From a virus: a DNA stretch of 50,881 nt. The notes below the pieces were generated by a model. The model had not been told where the DNA came from and did no database searches. It saw nothing but the letters and a program-made list of their open reading frames with translations. Below, piece after piece: positions 27,160 to 35,611 of the stretch. Position 1 is the first letter of the stretch. Each line of letters begins with the position of its first letter. The position numbers and the translations under genes are program-made. The DNA lies in IMG/VR virus record IMGVR_UViG_3300020596_000032, positions 1-50,881 of that record; one strand, 5' to 3'.

Positions 27160-28032
27160 ATGGGGATTTCACAATACCGGACGGCCAAGGCCCTGTTCAG
27201 CGAGGAAGAAGAGCAGGCACTTTTCAAAGAACTCAAGGAAACCACACACCTGGCCAAGAGAAATCGAATTCTCAGTAAAATTGTTATGAATTTTACACCC
27301 CTCGTGTACAAGATTCAGCGACAACTCTCAGGATACAATTTAGACGCGGACGACCTCATCGGCGAGGGCAATCTTGGCCTCACCGAGGCGGCTTGCCGTT
27401 TCGATATTGATAACGGAAATCGTTTTTCCGCCTATGCGATTTCGTGGATCAGGGGCGTGATGATGGCATATATCACACGCAATTTCGCTATCGTGAACTA
27501 CTGCACGGACGCGACCAAGAAATCCCTGTTCTTCCATTTGCGTCGGGTGATTTCTGCCGAGCAGAAGAAACAGAACTGTTTCGACATCACCCCCGCCCTG
27601 CTGGATAGCATCGCCTTCAAATTGGATGTTCCTCTATCTGAGATTCAATCCATTCTAGCGATGTTCCAAACCCGGTACGATGGACTGGATCAACCCATTC
27701 GCAACGGTGAGGAAACCGGAACCCGACTGGATTTGGTCCAAGATCAATCCATCGATCAGGAACAATCTCTCATCGAGCGGGACCGCACCGTTCACCAACA
27801 ATCTTTGATCCGGGCAGGAATGGCCTCGGCCAAGCTCAGTCCCCGGGAGATCATGATTCTTGAATCCCAGTACTTGGTGGACAATCGGGATCGGGTGACG
27901 CTTGAGGAACTCGGAGAAGAGTTGAACATCTCCAAGGAACGTGTTCGTCAAATCCGGAACAAGGCGTATATCCGTCTTTCTCGCGGAGTGAAACGATCCG
28001 CCCGGGATATGAGAATCAATGTGTTCGCCTAA
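27160..28032 (+). CDS. RNA polymerase sigma factor, sigma-70 family (RpoH-like)
   Basis: A 290-residue protein starting MGISQYRTAKALFSEEEE. Region 2 is complete: LDADDLIGEGNLGLTEAACR (about residues 61-80) and RFSAYAISWIRGVMMAYITR, the core-binding and -10-recognition helices. Region 4 is VTLEELGEELNISKERVRQI followed by RNKAYIRLSRG, the -35 helix-turn-helix. The short length, lacking region 1.1, is like group 3 RpoH-type factors. Phages rarely carry such a full cellular-type sigma besides gp55. It probably redirects host polymerase to a phage or stress-type promoter class. It lies alone on the plus strand within the baseplate block and its stop overlaps the convergent gp5 stop. Confidence 0.85.
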   Translation: MGISQYRTAKALFSEEEEQALFKELKETTHLAKRNRILSKIVMNFTPLVYKIQRQLSGYNLDADDLIGEGNLGLTEAACRFDIDNGNRFSAYAISWIRGVMMAYITRNFAIVNYCTDATKKSLFFHLRRVISAEQKKQNCFDITPALLDSIAFKLDVPLSEIQSILAMFQTRYDGLDQPIRNGEETGTRLDLVQDQSIDQEQSLIERDRTVHQQSLIRAGMASAKLSPREIMILESQYLVDNRDRVTLEELGEELNISKERVRQIRNKAYIRLSRGVKRSARDMRINVFA

Positions 28033-31000
28033 ACGTACAAGAGAGGCATCCGGGAAGTCAAAATCGTGGTCAACAGCGTGTATACCTGTTGATTCGTGCG
28101 GGATTGACCATCATAGGTCTGGAATATCGTGGGAAGGGCCGCCGGAAGTCCTCTGACCAACTCGTCAACCGCCGTGGTGGCCGATCCGGTTGGGTCGGTT
28201 TCCACGAGTTTGACAAACTTGGCTCCCCCTTCTTGACCCATGAACATCTGCAAATATAGCTGCGGGGAGGTCGGATTCACTTCGGTCTCATTCAGGAACT
28301 TGAATGTGGCCCGGGCGTCCGAGATGTATCGGCCACACGCCTCCGCATTGATTACGGGATCGAATACTCCCGTGACGATGCCATAGTAGAGGGCCACATC
28401 ATAGGAGAACTGAAACAACCCGGATTGTCCCCCGGCGGTATTCCGGGCGTTCGGGTTGAATCCGGATTCCTGCGCGCACATCGCGTACATGAACTTGGGA
28501 TCAATCGTATACTCAGTACATGCGGCATCAATAGCCGCCTTCACGCTTGCGTATACCGTAAAATCGCCCAATTGGACGGTGGTATCATTCACCGGGGGTG
28601 TCCATCGCGTGCCGGTGTAATCCATAGCATCATTCGGAACCGTATTCATCATCGCACGTTCGTCCTGACGACGCCGCACCACCTCGGCATTGATGGCACC
28701 ATCCACATAGACGGACTGGGACATCAACTCCTGTGCAATATCGATTCGACCATTATTCACTGCTGCGAACACGTTCTGAGACGGCCCCCGGGGGTTGCTT
28801 ATGGCTTGATCATGATACGCGAAAGAGACCAGACCATCGAATTGGCCCTGTGTGATGTAGACGGTTATCTTCTCTCTGATATAATTCTCATATACGACGA
28901 GATCGTCATCAAACAACGCATCAGCCTCTTCCGAGGTGAGATACGTCATGGTCATGGTGGCCCCACCATTGACCCATTCCTGATAGAGTTGGTCCGTCAC
29001 CACCGTGCCATCGATGGTTTCTCCAACAACCACTCGATGTCCCCGTCCGATGATCACCGTGGTCAAATCGATAACCTCGGGGAATTGAGAGAGTTTCTCG
29101 TGCGAACGAATATAGTCTTTGGTCTCGTCCGTGCACTTGTACGAAGACGGGGGTGCAATTTCACCCGGCTTTAACCACCGCTCACACACCAACACCGGGG
29201 GTTCTTGGACGTTCTCGGTTTGATACGGCGTTGTGGTTCCACGCCAAATCGCCGCCTTCGCGGGTTCAATCCGGGACGCGGGCCAGAAATTAGCCAGAAT
29301 CACACCCGCATTGAACAGGGAAGTGTTGTTGTAGGATAGATCGGTATCCGTCCACGTATCCATACCGCATCCAACCGTATCATCAGGAATGTTCGCGTAC
29401 GGAAGGGCCGCACCCGAACGACGGTTATCCGAGGCGGTCGTATTCATGACCAAATTGGTCGCGCCATATTCACCGTTCCCGGTGGGACCCGCTTGGGGCG
29501 GAACTCCGGGAATCTCCAACGGACTTGCTCGTCCCGTGGTCCCCGACGTGGTAACTCCTTCACGGCCCGCCCATGGTTGATGCTGGGGAACAATCGGCGC
29601 AAGGAATTTAGCCTTCGGGGGGTTCTTACCCTGTAAAATCTCTTCCTTCACCGGGGCATCGTACTTCTTGGTCAACTCACCAAATTTGGGTTTCGTCGCT
29701 TTCTTCACCTCGATAGGCTCAGCCGTGACATCGGAATTGATCCACAATGTCGGGGATTCGAACGACATCAATCCCGATCCCTTCGCGTAGAATGATCCCG
29801 TGGCGGTGTTAATGATTGCGCCACCCGCCGAGTTGGACTGATCCTCACCCACGGAAATTACGTGGTTCACCCCGATCTTGACGTGGTGATCCTTCTCAAT
29901 ATTCTGATAGAAATGACCCAACCGGGTCTCATCCGAGTCCTTCTGGTAGAGCGCCTTAAAATCCCCATCGAACGCCCAGTGGGTCTCTTTTCCAACGGTC
30001 ATACGGAAATTTTTGCGGGCGAGGAAATTGAAATCCCCCTTTGCTTCCATATTGATATTCTCGTCGGCGGTGAAGTTGAAATCCTTGCCCGTGTGGAACG
30101 ACATACTATGCTCGGAGTAGAACTGAATTTTTCCCTCGTCGGTGAATTCCATCCATACATTTCCCTTGGACGTGCTGATATACACGTAGGGGTGATCCAC
30201 CGAGTCGTTGAGAAGAATCTGCGACCCCCCACTGGATCGGAGTCGGATCATCTGATGGTCGGGATGGTCATCCATAACGAACTGATGTCCGGTGGAATTC
30301 ACATACCGATAACGGGAAACGTCAGTTCCGAACTGTCCCCCATCCATATTGGTGTTGTATCGTTCGGTCTCGTAGTTCCAACCCGCCGTCTTGGTTCCCG
30401 TGACATAGCTTGGGGATTCGCGCTTCATCGAACTCGTTCCGGGGCCGCGATGGATATCGAGGGCTTGTCCGCCGATAATCGCGGTCCTAGCCTGTGCATG
30501 GGCGGGAATCTTGTTCGTCCGGTTCTCACGCTCCACCACTTTACCCGTCTTGGGATCGGTCACCACGGCTGATCCAAACGCATTATCATAGCCCGCGATG
30601 GCAACCGCCGGGGTGGTCTTGTCTTTCTCTTCTACTCCGTCGATGATATTCTTCGCCGCATAACCCGGACTTCCCGGAATCATTCTGCCTTGGTTGGGTT
30701 TCGCCAAACATCCCATATAAAAAGCGACGTTGGAATCCCCACCCAAGAACATGATCGCGACCTGATCACCGATTCTCGGCTGAGACCAATTTCCATAACT
30801 CGATACATCACCCCGGTAGGAGTTTCTCCCATCTACGGTGTAATCCGCACGTCTCTCATCCGAGCCCATGAACGAGGACACGGGCTGACACAGAATCCAA
30901 TTCCGACGTAATTCTTGATCAAATTCAAGTTGTCCGGTGCGTCGGTCGGGAACCGTGCCTCGCCAAGTCGGACTCGTCGCCGGAGAATCCACCCGTCGTG

Positions 31001-31178
31001 AGGTATGTCCCGGAATACTCACCCATACACGACCGGCGCGTTGTTCGTCCTGATCGTCCATGACTGTTCCGATCAGCAACCCCGGGGCAAGGCCCGTTTC
31101 ACTTACCAGACCACCGCCCACATTTCGAGGTCCACCCGCCGCGCGTATATTTTTGGACAGACCGTCTTCGTATGCCAT
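28029..31178 (-). CDS. gp5: gp5-like baseplate spike with lysozyme and transglycosylase domains
   Basis: A 1049-residue protein. Residues 30-165 hold a gp5/VgrG-type OB-fold (GLLIGTVMDDQDEQRAGRVW...QPRIGDQVAIMFLGGDSN). Residues 290-480 look like the repeat-rich spike stem (VWMEFTDEGKIQFYSEHSM). Residues 685-840 form a GH24 lysozyme: candidate catalytic E694 in RSHEKL, VIIGRGHRV at 708-716, and TQGQFDGLVSFAYH near 776-789. Residues 870-1049 form a soluble lytic transglycosylase-like domain with E904 in CAQESGFNP and GGQSGLFQF. T4 gp5 has only one lysozyme domain, so the second is an addition. The protein would pierce and cut peptidoglycan during injection. The start overlaps the upstream stop by one base. 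Confidence 0.8.
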   Translation of the reverse strand: MAYEDGLSKNIRAAGGPRNVGGGLVSETGLAPGLLIGTVMDDQDEQRAGRVWVSIPGHTSRRVDSPATSPTWRGTVPDRRTGQLEFDQELRRNWILCQPVSSFMGSDERRADYTVDGRNSYRGDVSSYGNWSQPRIGDQVAIMFLGGDSNVAFYMGCLAKPNQGRMIPGSPGYAAKNIIDGVEEKDKTTPAVAIAGYDNAFGSAVVTDPKTGKVVERENRTNKIPAHAQARTAIIGGQALDIHRGPGTSSMKRESPSYVTGTKTAGWNYETERYNTNMDGGQFGTDVSRYRYVNSTGHQFVMDDHPDHQMIRLRSSGGSQILLNDSVDHPYVYISTSKGNVWMEFTDEGKIQFYSEHSMSFHTGKDFNFTADENINMEAKGDFNFLARKNFRMTVGKETHWAFDGDFKALYQKDSDETRLGHFYQNIEKDHHVKIGVNHVISVGEDQSNSAGGAIINTATGSFYAKGSGLMSFESPTLWINSDVTAEPIEVKKATKPKFGELTKKYDAPVKEEILQGKNPPKAKFLAPIVPQHQPWAGREGVTTSGTTGRASPLEIPGVPPQAGPTGNGEYGATNLVMNTTASDNRRSGAALPYANIPDDTVGCGMDTWTDTDLSYNNTSLFNAGVILANFWPASRIEPAKAAIWRGTTTPYQTENVQEPPVLVCERWLKPGEIAPPSSYKCTDETKDYIRSHEKLSQFPEVIDLTTVIIGRGHRVVVGETIDGTVVTDQLYQEWVNGGATMTMTYLTSEEADALFDDDLVVYENYIREKITVYITQGQFDGLVSFAYHDQAISNPRGPSQNVFAAVNNGRIDIAQELMSQSVYVDGAINAEVVRRRQDERAMMNTVPNDAMDYTGTRWTPPVNDTTVQLGDFTVYASVKAAIDAACTEYTIDPKFMYAMCAQESGFNPNARNTAGGQSGLFQFSYDVALYYGIVTGVFDPVINAEACGRYISDARATFKFLNETEVNPTSPQLYLQMFMGQEGGAKFVKLVETDPTGSATTAVDELVRGLPAALPTIFQTYDGQSRTNQQVYTLLTTILTSRMPLLYV

Positions 31179-34100
31179 TAGGGTCCACTTGGTAGGTTGT
31201 TATCTGTTCTTATCTTCTTCGCTTGCTTTCCAATTTCCTGTGTTAACTTAGCTGCATCATCTCGATCCGTTGAAAATTCCTTACTTTTAGGACGTTCAAC
31301 TAATTGCATGAACGCCTGCGTTACGGCGGATTGATCCTTGCCCTTCAACGCGCCATCCCATGGACGTTGCTCGGGACCAGTTCTTTCCTGCCACGCATAA
31401 TCCAACTGAGTGTACAAATCATAGGCATTTTTACCCGGATGACTAGACGCGAACGGATACAATCCGGCGTATCCATTTCCACCACGAAGACGATCTTGGT
31501 TCCATTGCATAATACCAACACTGTCTGTGCCATCTCGGGCATCACCCTTATTTCTGGCACTGGTTTTCATTTGACTCTCACCAATCATATTACCGACGAC
31601 ACCATTGGCTTGGGCTTCGGTAAGTCCTTTGTTCATAAAGTACGCACGAGCGACAAGAATCTTCTGTTCTCTCGTTAGGGGCTCGCTCGATAGGGTTGTG
31701 TAATCACCACTATTACGGGAATTAAAATACTCATCGGCCTTCTTCACGTCTTCCGTAGTGAGGGGACGACTAAGCTGTGCTCCTCCCACCCCAGCGGAAT
31801 TCGTTGGTCCATTTGGAATGCCACTCGTCTGCTCCGGGGTGGGACGCCCCTCATCGGGCGAACCCAACATGGAGGGATCACCCGCCTTGAAATAGACCCG
31901 GTTGGGACCGAATTGAAACAGTTCCTCCGCGAAATTCAAATTGGCAATCTTGACCGCATCAACTTTCTGGAGAAACTTACCCCCCGAGAACGTGGAGGTC
32001 ACCTTTAGGACTTCGTAGAATCCCCCGATAATATGCGGATGCTTGTTCAATCCATCGGCGAAGAATTTCGGACCCATATAATCATCCTGATTGGGAACAT
32101 TCATTCTCAGAAATATTACACGGGAGGATTGTGGTTGAATTTTCACGTCGGCGGCACCCGATCCAGACACACCAGCACTATCTGTGAGAGGATTGATACG
32201 GGCACTTGCGTAGGGAGACATCAACCAGATTGGATCGCCCTTGATGTTCATCCCCTCCAGACGGAGCATATCATTCTCGAAATGATCGTTCTCGTAGTAC
32301 AGGTATTTCATCAACCTATTACGCTCCGACGACTGACTCATCATCGGATCAACATCCGGGGCGGTGTTCATCGAGCCCATATTGAAAATCGTGTACGGGT
32401 TGGAACCATCAAATATCGCCGAGGCTTCCTGAATTCTGTTCTTCTCCCCGAACAACTGTTTCATCAGACGGTCCACCCCGGCGTCTCCAATGAGCTTGCT
32501 CGTGTTCGCATAGGGGTTCGAGGCAGGAGCATTCGTGAGTTTACCACGCGTTGCCTGTCCGTTTTCCGCACCTTTCCACAAAGGGACAAGGTAGAAATTC
32601 TTGAACTGCAACGGGAGATCGAGAATCTCCGTATTCAAACCGGTCCAAATATAGTTGTAGATGCGTGTGAGCATCCCATACTTGATCAAATTCCTGACCC
32701 GTTGTAGCTGATTTTCCGGACGGGCGACTTCCTTCACCTTGGAGGGTTCGTCACTCGTGAATGCTTTATACGTGATATAGGGTTCGATCAGATACTCTAG
32801 TGTGATCTTCTTGTAATCGTTCAAATCACGATCACCCGCCCCGACATCGGGGGGCGCAGTGACACCCGAGGCGTTGTAATACTTCGCATTGAAGCGGATG
32901 CTCATATGCGTACGCGGGACCAAGAAATTCTTATTCGCATCATCATCCACCAACCATAGGTCTCGCAGTTCGGCGGAATCCGCAAACGCAGCGTTCAACA
33001 AATCTAGTACCGATGAGCCGCGCGCGGAATTCACCACGGCTGCCGCTGAGGGGTTCGCTCCCTTGAGACTTCCAATTTTTGTAGACAGGCGGGATTCCGC
33101 CCCAGCACCCAAACTTGCATCTCGGACCCACTGGGGGGCGTAGAATTTGTAATCCCTCACGATTAGGTCTTTACTGGAGTCCAATCGCATCTTGGGAAGA
33201 ACCGTTTCAAGGGAATCCAAGAAATCACCAATGGTGCCCCCAGTGTTGAGGTTTCCACTCTGTGTTTTCATCGAGGCCGCATCCAGCACGGTATCCTCGG
33301 GCCGGAACGCAACTCCACCCATGGGGACGAAATCCACATCATACATGGTTCCATTGGCGGTGAGTTCCGCTGAAAGCGACGTTATATACATGTAATAACT
33401 CAACGGGGTTACCGTGGTCGCGGCCTTGTTGTAGTCGTTGTACACGGGAATATTCTCCACCCATGTTCCAATCGCCACCGAGCTATCGTTCTTGTCGTAC
33501 ATCTTGTAACCGGAAAACCACAAATCCACACGGTAGATCGCCCGCGCGTGATTCACGAATCGGTATCCCTGATCAAACGCCAACCGCTTGATATCCTCGA
33601 CCAGTTTGAATCCATGAGGTTCGGCGATTCTCATCTTCATGGTTAGCATCTGAGAGATACTAGAGTTGGTCAACGAGGGGGCCATCGTGTTTTCCATCAC
33701 GATCTCAGAAATATTGTAATAATTACGGGGATCGGCGAGGAAAGTGGATTCCAACAAAACGTTCGCGATGTCACCCGTACCGGTCACGTCGGTTCCCCCG
33801 TCCGAGAACAACGTGGCATTCTGTCGATTTCGAAACACCTCACCGGTGCTCGCTAGGGCGACAGACTTGTCCTTACGGGTGTCAATGGTCATGTCATTGA
33901 GGTTGACTCCCCCGATCTCTCCATCTTTGATCAAGGCGGATTGCGCGATGGCGGCTTCCTTGAAGGGAACCATCGAAAGTGCGACGTGATACTGGACATT
34001 AATATAATCGGAGAGAATGTTCTCCCCGATTTCACGAATCGCATTCGCAGAGTCAATCACCCCGAGTGGCGGGGTCGCCACACTCTTATCTCCGATAAGT

Positions 34101-34306
34101 CTACGGAGGGTATCTGTTTTCTGGGCGATATCGGCTTCCAACAAAGAACGTTCGCCCGGATCAGTGGTCCTATTGAGTAATCCGAGATTTTGTTCCAAGA
34201 ATAGGATGGCCCGGGATAAGGTTGCCTTCGATCCGGGCGGGGTTCTTGCTAATTCCCGATTGGCCCTATGGATCACATCTCTCGCAGGACGGATGACATC
34301 GCTCAC
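31178..34306 (-). CDS. Baseplate/tail structural protein with C-terminal tail lysozyme domain
   Basis: A 1042-residue protein starting MSDVIRPARDVIHRANREL. The first 850 residues are structural in character, with an early coiled-coil-prone helix. From about residue 877 there is a tail-lysozyme domain (Phage_lysozyme2 type): EAQANGVVGNMIGESQMKTS with candidate catalytic E910, then DSVGIMQWNQDRL, the typical hydrophobic-Q-W element. It directly precedes the spike gene (TAATG junction) and follows gp53 with an ATGA overlap, so it is probably a hub component beside the spike. Together with the spike, the baseplate would carry three cell-wall-cutting domains. Confidence 0.72.
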   Translation of the reverse strand: MSDVIRPARDVIHRANRELARTPPGSKATLSRAILFLEQNLGLLNRTTDPGERSLLEADIAQKTDTLRRLIGDKSVATPPLGVIDSANAIREIGENILSDYINVQYHVALSMVPFKEAAIAQSALIKDGEIGGVNLNDMTIDTRKDKSVALASTGEVFRNRQNATLFSDGGTDVTGTGDIANVLLESTFLADPRNYYNISEIVMENTMAPSLTNSSISQMLTMKMRIAEPHGFKLVEDIKRLAFDQGYRFVNHARAIYRVDLWFSGYKMYDKNDSSVAIGTWVENIPVYNDYNKAATTVTPLSYYMYITSLSAELTANGTMYDVDFVPMGGVAFRPEDTVLDAASMKTQSGNLNTGGTIGDFLDSLETVLPKMRLDSSKDLIVRDYKFYAPQWVRDASLGAGAESRLSTKIGSLKGANPSAAAVVNSARGSSVLDLLNAAFADSAELRDLWLVDDDANKNFLVPRTHMSIRFNAKYYNASGVTAPPDVGAGDRDLNDYKKITLEYLIEPYITYKAFTSDEPSKVKEVARPENQLQRVRNLIKYGMLTRIYNYIWTGLNTEILDLPLQFKNFYLVPLWKGAENGQATRGKLTNAPASNPYANTSKLIGDAGVDRLMKQLFGEKNRIQEASAIFDGSNPYTIFNMGSMNTAPDVDPMMSQSSERNRLMKYLYYENDHFENDMLRLEGMNIKGDPIWLMSPYASARINPLTDSAGVSGSGAADVKIQPQSSRVIFLRMNVPNQDDYMGPKFFADGLNKHPHIIGGFYEVLKVTSTFSGGKFLQKVDAVKIANLNFAEELFQFGPNRVYFKAGDPSMLGSPDEGRPTPEQTSGIPNGPTNSAGVGGAQLSRPLTTEDVKKADEYFNSRNSGDYTTLSSEPLTREQKILVARAYFMNKGLTEAQANGVVGNMIGESQMKTSARNKGDARDGTDSVGIMQWNQDRLRGGNGYAGLYPFASSHPGKNAYDLYTQLDYAWQERTGPEQRPWDGALKGKDQSAVTQAFMQLVERPKSKEFSTDRDDAAKLTQEIGKQAKKIRTDNNLPSGP

Positions 34307-34614
34307 TGCAACAACTCCGCAATATACGAGGGTGAGGGGATGAAAATTCTCCGCCCCTTTCGAAACTCGAATATCAGGTCTTGATATCCGTTTCGCACGG
34401 GAACCACCCAGAACAGATCGGCGTCCCCATAATAGTCGAATGCGAAATTATCCGGACGAAGATGATATTTCTGTTCAGTGATCACGGAGACCGTGTCCAA
34501 GGGGTGGGCCTCGATCCGACGATGCACATAAAGGTCCATGAACCGCCCGTTAAACTTGGTGAACCGGTACAAGGAGTGATTATCATAACTGGGGGAATAA
34601 ACAGGAATGGTCAT
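34303..34614 (-). CDS. gp53: gp53-like baseplate wedge protein
   Basis: A 103-residue protein starting MTIPVYSPSYDNHSLYRFTK. The pattern KYHLRPDNFAFDYYGDADLF followed by WVVPVRNGYQDLIFEFRKG, and the end RRIFIPSPSYIAELL, matches the gp53 family (RPDxxxxDYYGxxxLWW...G..I.IPS), which links wedges to the baseplate hub. It is shorter than T4 gp53 (196) but similar to the small versions in other T4-like phages. Its place next to the gp5 block agrees with T4 order 53-5. It sits 3 bp after the upstream gene and overlaps the next by ATGA. Confidence 0.75.
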   Translation of the reverse strand: MTIPVYSPSYDNHSLYRFTKFNGRFMDLYVHRRIEAHPLDTVSVITEQKYHLRPDNFAFDYYGDADLFWVVPVRNGYQDLIFEFRKGRRIFIPSPSYIAELLQ

Positions 34615-34617
34615 GTA

Positions 34618-35505
34618 TTATCCCGTAAGAGGCACGGTGGGAATATCAAGAGGAATGGCTGGAACACTCACGGCGGGTGCGCGCGGTGCAGCCCCAGAAT
34701 TTGCCAGCGATCCCGATCCCGTCAGTGCCTCTCCCGGGGGCATCACATCATGGAAAGAGCGATTCGACGACCTGTCCAACATCGCACCCGAGCGGTAGTC
34801 GTCGAGGGACCAATTGATCCAATACCGGGGAGAATGCTGCACGATCAATGAGATCGAACTCACGACAAATTTAATCGGCAACCATGTGGCCGATCCCAAC
34901 GCCCGTGGCGAGCCCTCGGAAACCAACGAACAGGAATTCCATTCCGGACTTCCCGGGTTGGGCACCCCCACATAATCCTGATCTTCCGGAAAAGTCCAAT
35001 CCGCCCGCTGATACAGCACGGGGACCTGATTATACGCATAATTCCCATACGCGGAAAACCACATCGGACTCGGGGGACGACCCCGGATGGCTCCAGCCGA
35101 GCGGGCCTTACCGAAATCCATAAACGAGTAGCTCCGGAGAAAGTGCAACACCGCGAGCGTGTAGACGGCATTCGCGAACGTGTCGCAGACCCACGTGCAA
35201 TTCGACAAGGTGATCTGCACGTTATCCGTGGCCTGATACACGTTGTACGCCTCATTCGAGTGGACCATCTCCATCGAATTATATTTGACGCTCACCCCTT
35301 CGCCGATGGTCGGCGTGAACGGGAAAACCAACCCCCCGGTCTTGATGATGGGCCACATCGCACTCTTTTCGTTTGCGGTTCTCGCCAACAAGGGGAGATC
35401 GAACGGCACCAACCGCGCCGCATACTGCTCAATCACAGAACCCGCCTGTTGGGGGTTTGCGGCGAATCGCGAGGAAAGGGCGTCTGTAATTCTTGAAACT
35501 GCCAT
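34618..35505 (-). CDS. Baseplate tail-tube junction protein (gp48/gp54-like)
   Basis: A 295-residue protein starting MAVSRITDALSSRFAANPQQ. The stretch GGLVFPFTPTIGEGVSVKYN, then MEMVHSNEAYNVYQATDN, then ANAVYTLAVLHFLRSYSFMD, matches a protein common in the baseplates of T4-like environmental phages and thought to join tail tube and baseplate. The C-terminus is Pro/Ala-rich. Which of T4 gp48 or gp54 it corresponds to is not clear. The late promoter motif ends only seven bases from the ATG and there is no Shine-Dalgarno, so the mRNA would be almost leaderless. Confidence 0.6.
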   Translation of the reverse strand: MAVSRITDALSSRFAANPQQAGSVIEQYAARLVPFDLPLLARTANEKSAMWPIIKTGGLVFPFTPTIGEGVSVKYNSMEMVHSNEAYNVYQATDNVQITLSNCTWVCDTFANAVYTLAVLHFLRSYSFMDFGKARSAGAIRGRPPSPMWFSAYGNYAYNQVPVLYQRADWTFPEDQDYVGVPNPGSPEWNSCSLVSEGSPRALGSATWLPIKFVVSSISLIVQHSPRYWINWSLDDYRSGAMLDRSSNRSFHDVMPPGEALTGSGSLANSGAAPRAPAVSVPAIPLDIPTVPLTG

Positions 35506-35512
35506 GATCGAC

Positions 35513-35519
35513 TATTTAC
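35513..35519 (-). promoter_or_regulatory. Late promoter motif GTAAATA, nearly leaderless gene
   Basis: Minus-strand GTAAATA with TAAATA at 35518-35513. If used like a T4 late promoter, transcription starts near 35507, two bases before the ATG at 35505. Confidence 0.45.
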
Positions 35520-35531
35520 ATATAAAAAGGA

Positions 35532-35560
35532 TTGATTTAGAACATAGATATCTCTACATA
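35532..35560 (+). promoter_or_regulatory. Sigma-70-like promoter before the gp55-like gene
   Basis: TTGATT at 35532-35537 and TACATA at 35555-35560 with a 17-bp spacer, 51 bp before the ATG at 35612. Match to consensus is moderate. Confidence 0.35.
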
Positions 35561-35611
35561 TGGTACGGATTTCCAAACCCTCGGACAACCCCTTGGGTGG
35601 AACGGAATCAC

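Noticed and set aside
35243-35611. Upstream extension of the gp55-like frame
   Set aside because: The frame is open but runs antisense to the tail-tube junction gene and has no ribosome site; the ATG at 35612 gives a normal gp55 length after removing the intein.
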